Part shown: in pieces, positions 11,852 through 24,633 of the stretch
Layout of the letters: each line of letters starts with the position of its first letter
Numbering within the stretch: position 1 is the first letter of the stretch
DNA from: Paramecium sonneborni
Taxonomy: Eukaryota > Ciliophora > Oligohymenophorea > Peniculida > Parameciidae
DNA: 64,000 bases
Direction of reading: 5' to 3'
Assembly (NCBI GenBank): GCA_905182985.1
Contig: CAJJDN010000065.1
Span: 28,522-92,521, forward strand
Program-made: the position numbers and the translations under genes
Notes under the pieces: model-generated
The model's database searches: none
What the model saw: the letters and a program-made list of their open reading frames with translations, nothing else
Told to the model about the DNA's origin: nothing

Positions 11852-12949
11852 TCAAAATTATAAATCACTTATTGATTTAATTTAATTTGTCTTATATTTT
11901 TCAATTTCTTTAGAGATTATATAGTGATGTGTCTCAAATCTAACCATCTCTTCTTAGCTTTCCTCTTCTTCTTCTTAAAAATGATCTACCTAGATTGATG
12001 TATCAAATTCATCTTATGATTTAAATCGTTCCTTCATTAAAAAAAATGATAATTCAGATTATTTTATCATTATCATAAATAACTCTTTGATATACTTATA
12101 ATGAGGCATAGTATTATGCTTTAATGAATTTATTTAAGACATTATTTCCTAAAATTATGGAGGGAAATTTGAAGTTAATGCTTAAGTGTTAAAATGAGAT
12201 GATTTAATTTTGCCTATAATTTTAATATCTAATTTCTGACATCCCCAAGATGGTTTGAAGGACCATGGTAATTTAACTAAGAGTTAAAAAATATATATAT
12301 ACGATTTCTTAAGTAGATCAACACATAGAGTAAACTCTCTAAATCATCTTTATATCCAAGCTATTCTCCTTTATGTGACTGTCTGCTAGCAAAATGTAAT
12401 GAGCCTATAAACATATTCCTTAAAGAACTTGAATTTTCATTAAATTCTTAAGATAAACCAAAATCTATAATTTGAATAACATTATCTTGCAAAATGTTTG
12501 AATCTTTTAATGGTTTGGATAGCATAATATTTTCAGGCTTAATATCAAGATGTACAATATTTCTTAAATGAATTTTTTCTAAAATTTCAGTAATACTCAA
12601 TCCAATTCTTAGTATTTATGATAATGATAATTATGGCTATTATTATGTGATCAGGTCTCTTAAACTACTGTGATATAAAGGAATAATAAGAAAGGACCTA
12701 AATTGTTTAATTTAATATTTACTTATTATCTGAAGTAATTCCAATTGATTTTAGTGTTGGAATACCAATAATACCAACTAATTTTTTAAGCATTTCGATT
12801 TCATTTTTAATTTAGCCTATTCCAGGGGATTTTTCAATTTTTATTACACAAATCTCTGAGTCTAAAATATTTTCAGCTTTATAGATTATATGTTCAGAGC
12901 TAGATCTCAAATTTGAAAGTACAAGATATTAAGAAGCTTATAGATACAT
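11852..12949 (-). CDS. Casein-kinase-1-like protein kinase
   Basis: Start ATG 12949 (MYLQASQYLVLSNL), introns at 12698-12722 (25) and 12277-12302 (26), stop at 11852-11854: 348 residues. CK1 features: catalytic Lys in VIKIE followed by EIEMLKKL and GIIGIPTL; catalytic loop HLDIKPENI with Asp, Lys and Asn intact; DFG in IIDFGLSQ; then FIGSLHFASRQSHKG and YKDDLESLLYVLIYL, typical of CK1 (where others have APE). The glycine loop is lost (NLRSSSEHIIYKA in place of a Gly-rich turn), so ATP binding may be altered. The C-terminal ~80 residues are acidic and polar. The same frame stays open upstream to an ATG at 13309 (adding 120 residues), so a longer N-terminus is possible; I chose the shorter start because the kinase fold begins right after it. 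Confidence 0.75.
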
Positions 12950-14101
12950 CTAAATATCTAGAGATAATATTAAAATATTTTAAAGAACAACTCTCTTTTT
13001 TAATAATAAATAATCAACGGGGTTAACATTAATTTTCTAAAAACATTCTTCGAAGAAATGAAATTAAATTTCATTATTTAATTATATTGGGATTATTATT
13101 ATTTATTACTCATTTTTATTTATGGTTATCTTAAAATTAAAATTGTCTTAACTCTTAGATGTTTCTATTTATTATTATAGGTTAGTTGATTATGTCAGGT
13201 ATAAATCTAATTTTATTTTGCAACACTTAGATGAAATTATAATTTATGAATAAAAGCATTTTTCAAACTCGAAAAAATTTTTTCCTTGATTTGATTCAAT
13301 ATTATTCATAAATTTATTCACTTGATATTAAGAACTTAATTTTCATTAATATATTAAACTTTTTCCAAATTTCCTTAAATAATGTCTTTATTTCTTATCA
13401 GTTCTATCTAAAATTAAACTCTTTTTATTACTATTCTTCTTTTCACTTCTAAATGATGTGTGAATAAGAATGTGACGATTAACAAAATTGCCTTTTTAAA
13501 AAAATAAGTATAAATAGTTTCTTTAATAAAAAAAAAGCGATATTTTTAAATTACATGAAAATAAATAATACTAGACCAAAAATTTGAGGTCAGCTTTAAA
13601 AGACATTCCTATTAGTATTAATAATATATAGATAGATATAAATCTTTTGATTATGATCAATAAAATTTTGAATTAAAAATAATATTAATATCAAAGATAA
13701 ATAAATGGGATAGGACAATAAGGGATGTTTGAATATAAATTAAATATTAAGAACTGAGTAATACTATCATAAGATAATCAAAAAAGATTATTGAAAAAAT
13801 ACTGTTTATCTTTGTAAAAGGATGAATTAAAATAATTTTAAGTTTTCAGACTGCATCAGGGCTAAAAAATCTCTGGCAAAATGAACTTAAAGCTGCTTTA
13901 TCTTATTAGCTTTTTAATAATCAAGATTTTTCATATTACATCCTTAAATTTAATCAGGATTAAAAAAATTATAAATTCTGAAAAAATATAGAAAAGGCCA
14001 ATTATTTCTTAGTTGGTATATTATTTTTTAATTTCTGTTATTTATTTATTCTTAATTAACTACATATTGCAGATATATTTATTTTTAATAAATAAAAACT
14101 C
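12950..14101. other. Divergent intergenic stretch
   Basis: It separates the minus-strand kinase from the plus-strand giant gene, so it should contain both promoters. An in-frame extension of the kinase gene is possible up to 13309. From 13310 to 14101 nothing is recognisable apart from AT-rich sequence. Confidence 0.5.
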
Positions 14102-17100
14102 ATGGCAATTTACCCAGTACTATTCATACTTTTTAATCAGATCTTTAGTTAAGTGACTAAATTGAATCCATATTACTAAATTTATTAATAAGAGTTTGAT
14201 TTTAGAGAAGGGGATTATGGAGAAAATGATTGCTTCATTTATGGAATATGGTCTAAATATAATCCTCTAAGCATTGTTTCTTAAGTTGGTTCTATAGGAT
14301 TATTTGACAGCAACTATTATCATTTACACAATATTGTAGGCAAATCTTCTCAAAATTTGAACCTAATTTATTATGATTATTTAGAATTTAGTTCTCAAAA
14401 AATTTATAAGATACTTGAGTTTATAAATGAAGATGATAAAATATCTAGATTTGAAATCAGCATAGATGCTTTACAATATGAAAACATTTGGTATTTTTTA
14501 GGAATTATTGAATGGCCCGCATAATCAAAATTCGAAATAATAATAATTTAAGAAGACAGAATTAGGATTCATGAAATTAAATAAATGAAACAGCCTTTTA
14601 AAGATACAAATATATTATTAAGATTCGGAGGGGATTTAATTGTAACAAATACATAAATGCCAATTCCATCTGTGAAAACTTTAACAAAATTTTCTTATTT
14701 TCCAGGCTATATAATGGTATAAAAATTAGACAAAAAAATGTTATAATTTGATGTTGATTTAGTTGGTATTGCTTAGAGTAATTATGAAATTTATGGTCAA
14801 TGTTAGTGTAAATTGAATGAAAAATTTTAAATAGATGACTCTCAAATAAATAAATTGGATAAGCTAATTTACATTTCAAAAAATACTAATTGTGATTCAT
14901 TTATTTTATCAGGATGGTTTAAGATTATTGAAGTTATATCATCTGATGATGAATTTACCTATAAATTTATAACGATATCAGCGAATTTTGAAAACTCTCT
15001 TTCTGATAAAAATTTATAGCCATTTTAAATGAGCTACTATATCTCATCTACTGAAAATAAAATAATAATTGCAACTTATAGTTATACCTTTCCAGCTATT
15101 TCTGTTGATTTTAAAGATAATTCTTTTATTTTGTTAAAAGAGTTTGTCATAACTAATTCCATAAATGTATGGCATAATATATTTGTTAATTTGGAGAAGA
15201 CATTATTGAACTGTTATGTTAGATTTTATGAAGGTGGTAACATCCATGAATATAATGTTTAATTTGATGTTAATTAATTTCATATTATTCAGCTTAAATT
15301 GTAATATGGGAATCTACTTTAATCTATTACAAACTATTTAAATATGGATGTGAAAAACTTAATATTATAGAATTGCCATCAAAAATTTTTGGATTAGAAT
15401 TGCCATTTTAGTTGCCAAGATTGCGATGGCCCTACAATGTATAATTGTTTATCTTGTTCAGAAGAATCAAAACGAATCTATATACCTGAATAAAAAGTTT
15501 GCGTATGTCCGTATAATTCTGTTGATGAAATAACATGTTAAACTTACCTTGATTCAAGCTTCTAATTGATATTAGGATAAAAGTAAAATTTTGTTTGTTA
15601 ATAAGGATAATTTGAATATTAAGGAGAATGTTTCAAATGGTAAATTTAGATTATAATTATTTTAGTCCTTCAATTATAAGAGAAAATATGCTTAGTTGTT
15701 TAGATTGCTTAAATAATCCAAAGGCATGGAAAGAAAAGCCTTTCTGTACTGACAATCTTTATTTTGATAATTAAGGAGGTACTCAATAATAAATCTATTC
15801 CCCAACTTCATACTTTTTTCTTGATGGGACTGAAGTGACTTTATGTTTATTTTGCTAAGATACTAATTTCTCTAGCTTAGAAGATCAATATTTAGATTAT
15901 TCGTATCAAAATTAAAATTTTAAATCTTTTTGTTAAGATGATGATAGATACTTTTAGTGTTACGAATGCTTTTTTAGAGCATGTGAAAAATGCTATTTAT
16001 CTATCCAAGGTCATCAATGTCTATAATGTTATTATGGTTATGAATTGATTTATGGTGAATGTATAAGTGTACGGGAAACAGACCTTTCAAGTTTCTGTAG
16101 ATCTCCTTCATATGTAACCTCTAAGAAAAAATGTATTTAATGTCCAATAAGTTATTGCAAATATTGTTTTGAATATCAACCTAATAATCTCTTAAAAAGT
16201 ACGCTATATAAAAATTTTGAGAAATTTGATGAAGAAGAAGAACTTAAAGTAGGATGTGCTCTTTGTGAGGATGGCTTTATATTTAATTTCAATACAGGTA
16301 AATGTATTAATCAGAAACCTCAGATTTAAAATTGTATAAGATCCTTCATTCATTAAAATGATTAGGAACTTTGTACATTATCTGAAGTTGATGATTTCAA
16401 CATAGCCCCTGAAATTTTAAATTGTGAAAAGTACTTAAATAATTGCTTATAATGCTTGTTATCTCCTGAATCAACTTTAAAGTGCATCATTTGTAAAGAA
16501 GGATATACAAGTTCTATTATTAATGGAGAGTGTTATAAAAATGATTTAATGAATTCTAAAATAGTTATTGAAGGAGATTTAACTTTAAGAGATGGTTGGG
16601 TTCAAAGGATTCAAAGTTTTATGATGCAATTTTTACCAAATAAATATTTCTATCCTAAAACAGAGTATAACTCATTAATTAGAGGAATCATTGTAGAGTG
16701 TTAAAAAGGGTATAAAGAGATTGGAAAATCAATCTGTGAAAAATATTGTGATGACTCATGCTTATAATGTGAAACCAATAATGGACCTTTTTGTACAAAA
16801 TGTCCTTTAAATTATTATCAATAGCCAATCCGATATCAAGAAAATGGATAATGTTCTGACTGCCCATAATTATGCTAAATTTGCTAAAGTAGAACTTAAG
16901 AAGAAATTTATGTAATATATAATACTGTTTTAACTAGAATTTATAACCAAGTTTTATCTTAGATGAAACAAATAAAATTTTTACAAAGAAATGTTTAAAA
17001 CTTATTAATAATCCAAACATCATATATGATTCTTATTCCTAAGGAGCAAGATATTGTTTTGAATCTAATTGTCTTAATTAAATCATGTATGAAGTGAAAC

Positions 17101-20100
17101 TTACTTTTTGTGGAGGCATGTTTGTATTTTGGCCATCTGGCTTCGATTATGGTATCAATATAAACTATTGTAATCAAATGGGAATAGATACAATAACAAT
17201 TGTTTTTAAATTTTAAATTAGAAGCTAATTTTGTGGACTCAGAAATATCTTTGATATATCAAATTAATTAAAATCGAAGATATTTTCACTTCGCAGTATT
17301 TATTTCTCAATTACTTCTGTTGAGAATTTAGATATATTTGCTCTTTATTCATTTGAAATTCATAACTTCGATAAAATTGAATTAAATAATGTTGCTCTTT
17401 AATTTAGAAATTCATAACAATTTATCATAACTAATAATAATACTTAAGTAGATTTAAAATTGATTGATTTTGCCTTCAAATTATGTTATATTAATAGTAT
17501 TCAATCTTTATTTTAAAATGAAATATTTGGAAATATTTAAGCCAATAATTTTTCCATATTAGACTCAACTTTTATTAATTCCTCTATTTTAAATTTAGAA
17601 GCATATAAATAAAATGGGTTAATTATAATTAACAAACTTTTCATCTTTAGATGCATTTTAAAAGATTCTAACCTATTTTAATTTGGAAACAACTAATTTA
17701 ATATTTTGATCTAAGATTTAATTATAGAATAATGTGAGTTTTATAATTCTTCAATTTTTACGTTTTACGACAATCTGAAAGATTTAACATTTCTAAATAT
17801 TGATAATCTAACAATCCAAAATAATGTATTTTATCAATCAAATTTAATTAAAAATGCTAATTTAGTATCATTAAGTTTAATGAATTTCAAATTAAGCAAG
17901 AATAATTTGATTTCGTCAAAATTAATATCATTCAATTATCATTTAACTCTAAATAATTCCTATATACTAGAAAATAATTTTGTAGATTCCTAAATTTTGA
18001 TTTTGTTTTAGGGTCGAAGTTTTTAAAAAGCGAATATTATTATATTTAATCTAAATTTATAACTAAATTCATTTAATAATACCAGCCTATTTTTCTTATA
18101 TTCAAATTAATTGAATAACTATTATTTAGATATATCATAAATTTACATAGAAAATAATTAAAGATTAGATAACAATGATGATGAAATAGCTCTCTTTGTT
18201 ATATCATGTAGCTAATTACTTATTTTTAATGCAAAGATTATTAATGTTAATGATTAGATAATTTTTAAAATTTATGAAACTTAAAAAATGTTTATTTAAA
18301 ATGTGTAATATGAAAATACGAAACAAAATTTTAAAGTTCCTTTATTAATTGATTGTCATAGTTAAATCTAATAGAAAAATCAGCTTCTCAGAATAATTGG
18401 ATTCGTTTCTTTAGAAATTCTTAATGTTTAAGTAATAAGATAATTTAATGTTGATTTATCGTTTATTGATATAAGTTATGGTAGAGGATACTAAGAATAG
18501 TAATAAGGAATGATTTCAATTTTTAATGTTATTTTTTAAGAGAACCTTTAATTGTCAAGATTACAAATTAATGTAATGTCCTTATTAAGTATTCATGCTG
18601 AAATTTAATTAAATATCAATTTGAAAAACGTAGACTTTAAAGAAAACATTGTACATTCACAGACAGATAGCTCATTAAAGAATGCTGCAAGTCTAATGTT
18701 AATTTCATCTTCAGTAAGTTTTGTGTCAATAGAAAACCTTAACAGTCAAAATAATGCATTTACTAACTCTACAAATACTTTTTTCAATATAATTTCGAAT
18801 TAGATTTATATTAATAATCTAAGTATTATTAATCATAATATATTAACTTAAGAATTGTGGCTAAAATATTATGATCTTTAATTTGATTAAAATTTCGATC
18901 AAGAAGATATGAACACTACTATTTTTTAAATACTTAAAATATCAAATATTGCAGGAGCATGCTAAATAACATCATCTAAATTTTTTTGTTACAACTGCAC
19001 TTTCACAAACATTATGGCCCATAAAAGTAGCATTTTTCAAATTAATACAATAAATGAAGGATTAATTAAACTAAATTAAATCTAAATATATTCTATTCAA
19101 AATAATATCTAATTTATTACAAATAGTTCAGGTTGCATAAACATAAATGCTTAAAATAGTTTATTGAATCTTATAATTAAAAATGCAATATTTTCAAATG
19201 TTTTAAATAGAATGTCAGCTTCAATTTTATCAATTCACTCCTCAGAAATTCAAAATTAAATCTCATTTTTTAATGTTGAAATTTTAAATTGCATTTCTCT
19301 TATGAATCAGTTTATGTCTGTGAGATTTTCTCCATAAAATATAAACAATAACATTTTAATTCTTTAAAAATTATTGATCTAATAGAGTGAAGAGAAATGG
19401 AAATAGTATTTTTCTAGTTTAGTAACTTTAAGCGAAACTGAGATGGCAGAAATAAGTGGAAAAAATAATGCTGTAATTTACATTTAAAATTGCGAAATAA
19501 TTATCAAAGAACTAGTTGTAGAAGGATTATTTATTTCTCCAATTATGAGATTCAATAATGTTGTCAAATTACTCCTATTAAATGCTTACATTTAAGATAT
19601 TCAATTATTTTATCCATGTAATGTTATTGTAGTGGATTAAGACTTAAATATTAAAAACTTAATATCATTCCGATAAGTATACCTTTTAAGAATTTCAAAA
19701 TTTAATGCCAGCGATGTTATTCAAAATTTACAATATAATAATTATTAAATCAAAGATTGCAAATTATTTAAGACAGTTTCAAGAAATAATTAAAAATTGC
19801 TTAATATTTCAACACTTTAGAATCGATTTTTAAAATTATAGCAAGAATCTTTGTCAATAATTTCGATTAAAAGTATTTAAATTGAAAATTAAATTATATT
19901 TTAAAAAATAAGAATATAGTAGAATGATTGTTCATTTTGTAGTGATGGTTTAATCAATTTTGGAGTAATTAACATTAATTTTTTTCATATAGAAGATTTT
20001 TCATGTATATAAAATTAAATTTTGTCCTATGGATGTTTGCTATTTTAGTAAAAAGAACAAATAAATACCAAGATAAAAATTTTAAATTCAAATTTTTATG

Positions 20101-22755
20101 ACAATTAAGGTAGTATAGGAGTAGGTATAACAGCTTATAATTCATTCATGATGATTAAATAATGCAAATTATTGAAAAATATAGCCAGCACCTAAGGTGG
20201 AGGATTATACCTTACTTTAAATAACAATAGCTTTCTATTTAATGAATCTATAATATTAAATAATAAAGCTAAAGAAGCTGGAGGTATTTATCTTAATGGA
20301 GAATATATTTTAAATGAAACCAATTTTGTTAAAACTATCTTGCTTTTTAATAAAGCTCAAAATTTTGCAAATAATCTTATAGAAAGCCCAACTTATTTAT
20401 CTTTATGCATAAATTAAAGAGAGATGCAATCTCAAATTTTATACCATAATAATTAATAAAAGAATATTTTGAAACTGGCTCCTTATTTAGTAATTGAGCA
20501 AGAAAAATAATACTATACAAATTATCTCATGCTTCCTAGTGGTTAATCAATAATGAATTATGAAATAACTATGCCTCAAATTTCTAAAACTTTATATTAT
20601 ATACAAGAAATTGGGTTGTATTTAAAAAATAGTAGAAATGAATAAGTTTAAAACTTATTTAATTCAACCTGTCTCATATAATTTGATATTATTTAAAATA
20701 AATAAAAAAACGATAACTCAATTTAGGAAAATAATCAGAGAGTTATAGTAGATTTTAATTAATAAAAAAACTATTTCGATATGAGTTCACTTTCTATAAT
20801 TTTTGATCCATATGATTAGGATAAAAAATATCTATAAATAGAAGCTGCTTGTAAAATAGATTAATTTAATAAAACATTAAACTATCTAATAAACGTTAGG
20901 AGTTTTAAATGTTAGCTTGGTGAATTTTATATGAATAAAGGTTGTCAAAAATGTATTGCAAATTAAGGATTTTATTCAGTAACGTATGATACTAATAAAT
21001 GCTCCATATTTGATAAAAATAAATTCTTAGAAATAACAGAGAACAAAATAAATTTGTAATAAGGTTTTTGGAGACCACATTATCTTTCTGACCATACAAG
21101 TTACTGTTTTAAAAATAAAATTTTTTGTAAGGGGGGATGGAGTTATGGAAATAAATTATGTAGCATTGGGCATTTGGGTGCATTATGTGAAGAATGTGAT
21201 ATTTAGAATATAATGGGAGAAGGAAAATATTATAAAACTTTATAAAATTAAGAATGTTTAATTTGTCAGGAATAATTAGAAAATTATGTTTCTTTTATTT
21301 TAATTTTGATGTGGTATTATATATTCTTAAATCATAGGGCTATTTGCTCCATTACGTTAACTTTGAATAGCACCTAAAAATCTTTTTAAATGTTTACATA
21401 ACTTAAACTTAAGGAAAGATTCAATAAAATTTTATTCAAATTAAATTAAGGTATATTTATAAATAAAAATAAGATCATTAAAGTATTCTGATTAAAATGT
21501 TGCTCAATTATTTATGGATGTTTTCACTCATTTTTACTTTTAACATTTAATTTTCCTTTTAATTTGTCTTCATAGATTAAGTAAGCAATACATCATACTT
21601 CATGGTTAATAATTTGGATTGTTATTTATCGAATATATAAACAATCGAATTAATTTATTGCAAAATATTTACTATGTTGGTTTTCATTCTTTAATAATTC
21701 ATATTAATTATTACAGGGTATATATTTTATTCGATTAAAATTGGTTAAAAATTCAGGTCTAGCATAATTTCTAATACTTTATTAATTTTATACATATTTA
21801 ACTTTCCTGGATTGATTAAAATGTAATTAAGATATATTTTTAGGTTATGTTCTACAATATCAAATAGATGGATATCTAATGTCAATTATATACAAGGAGA
21901 TGTTTCTTTACTTTATGGAAGTGAAAGTCATATAAAATGGATGTTTTACTTTGTAATTCCAATTCTAATTTGTTTTGGATGTTGTATTCCTTTAAACCTT
22001 TTTGTCTTATTACATTTTAAAAGGAAATAATTAGATTCACTAAAATTAAGAAGCCATCTTTGTTATATTTACAATGAATATAATGAACATAGCTATTTTT
22101 GGGAGTTAATAAAATTAGTTCAAAAAGTTATAATGATACTAATATCAACATCTTTTGAAACTAATATTTCAATTAAAGCATCGTTGCTTGGAATTACCTT
22201 GTTATTTTACTAAGGTCTAACAGTAAAATTTAAACCATATTTAACATCTCACATGAATCATTTAGACTTATACACAGGATAAATTTGTTCTATGTCTATA
22301 TTTCTGGCTGCTGTTAAAAATACAAGCGACTAAGAAAATAATCAAGTTTTGTCTACTATTTTATAAACAATCATAATATTTTTATGCGTATAACTTTGCC
22401 ACCCTTTTATATAAAAAATAATCTAAATATACTATAAGAAAAATAAATTAGCATTTTATATAAATGTTAAAACCTTATTCGAGAAATTAAGATTAAAATT
22501 TTGCCTCAAAAGTTTAAGCGAATTCATTTCTAAATTAAAGAAAAGAGAGCAAAAAGTTAAAGCCAATTATCTTAAATTAAAAATTCATTTATTTTCAACA
22601 TCTAAAGCTTAAATGACTAATAGGAAGTAATTAAAATTATTTTATTAAGAAATTTATTAACTTAAGGTAGTATCTCCTTATTCAATTCTGGAAGATAAGC
22701 GAGAATTAGCGAGAATTTTGGATTAAATTAGTTCTTTCAACTAGAAACAAATTGA
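14102..22755 (+). CDS. Giant cysteine-rich surface protein with repeat region and multi-pass membrane tail
   Basis: Start ATG 14102 (MAIYPVLFILFNQIFS, signal peptide). Introns at 15640-15665, 16912-16937 (26 each), 21451-21473 (23, AAG end) and probably 22627-22649 (23, AAG end) give about 2851 residues. Order: ~430 residues with two laminin-G-like beta domains; ~500 residues of CxxC-rich growth-factor-receptor-type repeats (CxxCDGPTMYNCLSC and many like it); ~1300 residues of Asn/Ile/Leu/Ser-rich repeats with beta-helix character, including GGGLYL and AGGIYL turns like those of Pmp-type repeats; a second Cys cluster; then about eight membrane segments and a basic cytosolic tail. It is the type of large, poorly characterised surface protein that ciliates have in many copies. 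The C-terminus is uncertain: without the last intron the frame continues to TGA at 22928-22930. Confidence 0.75.
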
Positions 22756-22992
22756 TAAATATTTTATTTATTAATGTATTTATGAATTAAATTTTAAATT
22801 TCTATTTTAATATTTTTAAGAATTTCTATTTTTTATTAACAAATTTTCAAAAAAAAAGTTAATGTCTTTTTAATTTTTAATATACTTGAATATTTTTAAA
22901 TTATAAGATTTAATAATAAAACTATGTTGACTCTGCAATGGTTATAAATTTTTGAGTATAATATATTATTACTCATTATAGTATTTAAAGTA

Positions 22993-23433
22993 ATGCATCC
23001 TTCATTTATTATTCTCATTATTTTATTTATAAATCAAAAATAGGTTAATTTCCAAACTTATATATCACTTAAATGTTTTTCAGTAGAAAATTATATTAAA
23101 TATTTTTTGGATTAAATTCGTGATTAGAGTTTTAATAAATAATTTTTTTTGTATTCTTAAATAATTAGAACCTTTCTAAAGAACTTTGGAAATTTAATTT
23201 ATCATACAACTAAATTTCTAGAAGTAATAACTAATTATATATTAACTTAGTTTTTTTATTCTGTTCAATAAAAAAATAAAAAAATAATTAGATTAGGGAA
23301 TTATAATTCAAATAAATGTCACTTAGAATATTTCATACATGATGATTCTTGGTGTTTATTACCCAAACAAAAGAGTTTCAGAATCAGTTTTACTTTGAGA
23401 GCAATCATTTTTATAAGCAATTCCTATTGTTGA
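22993..23433 (+). pseudogene. Possible 5' fragment of a secreted-protein gene overlapping the convergent TLDc gene
   Basis: ATG 22993 starts a good signal-peptide-like sequence (MHPSFIILIILFINQKQVNF) followed by ~75 plausible residues. Beyond about 23270 the frame enters the antisense of the TLDc gene (which ends at 23308) and stops at 23431-23433. A real gene would overlap its convergent neighbour by 126 bases. More likely it is a gene start left behind by a rearrangement, or chance. The 22756-23307 interval has no other candidate. Confidence 0.25.
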
Positions 23434-24633
23434 GCTACCATTTTAAAAGTCAGATGAAATCATCATGTCACTGGTATTTGAAAAATAACTGAATATAGAT
23501 CCTCTCAATAATGATTATCCTCCAAAAACAGGTCCTTATTGATTATTACAATATATTGCATATGATTTACCTTCCTATTTGATAGGATAGATTTTATTGT
23601 TCGTCTGTGAAAATAAAAATGATGTTAATGTTTCATCATTAATATATTCTCCTTTTTTACTTTTAATCCAATAACATGGAGTATATCCTCCAAATACAAC
23701 CTCATTTTATGATTAGAAAACCATCAATAAGTTGTTTTTCCCATCCACTTAATTCCAAAATGATTCAGCATTTAAATCACTTTTTTATCCTTAATAAATT
23801 AAACTAATCTTATTTATTGATCTTTTTGTGTTCTAAACAATTGTATCAATAAGTTTTGCTTGAAATTCTTTTGTAATTAATTAAGTATTTTAAATTATTC
23901 CAGGAAATTTGGGAGTTATTTTGCTATTAAATTAAGAATGTAATATTTATAATTATTAGTATTATTACTATAAATTTTTCAATTATGGATAATCCAGTTT
24001 TGTTTGATTTATCGACTAATTCTTACATTCTAGAAAATTATAAATTTCATTATTGATATTGAGATAATTTTTTTTAGAAAGATTCTCAAAATAAATCTAG
24101 ATATTTTTTTCACTTTCACTAATGTCTTAAGGCTGAATTTTTTTCTCTTATTCATTTAAGCTAGTAAGATATTATTTAAATTTTTCAAATTCGATTATCT
24201 AATAACAAAATACTTATTACCTATGCTAATCTTTATTTTATTTATTATCTAAGTTCCATATATTTCTTTGTATAAACTTATAATTCTTTGAGTACATTTG
24301 AGAGTTAGATTTAAAAATTTTCGATGATGTTTTCTATATCCTTTAATTATTAATTTAAATTGTTCTCATCAAATTATTATAATTCTTAAAAGAGCTCTCT
24401 TAATTTTTCAGAATTAATAATTTTTGAAACCAAATATTCTGGTTATTTTATTGCCTAAAATAATTAAGGATTTCTATTACTTTGTTAATATTTATTAGTT
24501 TTTAAAAGTCAAAAAATTTATTCTTGTCTTAAATATTTGTTTGACATTGATCACAAATGAATTCAATTTAATTTTCCTTCAGTAGAATAAATATTAGATA
24601 TGAGCCTTCATGTTTTGGACAAGGAACTTACAT
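23308..24633 (-). CDS. TLDc-domain protein with N-terminal zinc-binding motif and coiled coil
   Basis: Start ATG 24633 (MQVPCPKHEG), introns at 24455-24480 (26) and 24199-24220 (22), stop 23308-23310: 425 residues. Residues ~5-30 hold CPKH and CDQC, a short B-box-like zinc site. Residues ~70-200 are Gln/Glu/Lys/Leu-rich and look like a coiled coil. From ~250 to the end is a TLDc domain: SLIYQGQKSDLNAESFW, VVFGGYTPCYW, FLFSQTNKIYPI, GPVFGGQSL and the final TDSETLLFGQQTPRI. TLDc proteins in animals protect against oxidative stress or regulate the V-ATPase; ciliates have many of them with zinc and coiled-coil N-termini, function unknown. The 3' end faces the giant gene. Confidence 0.85.
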
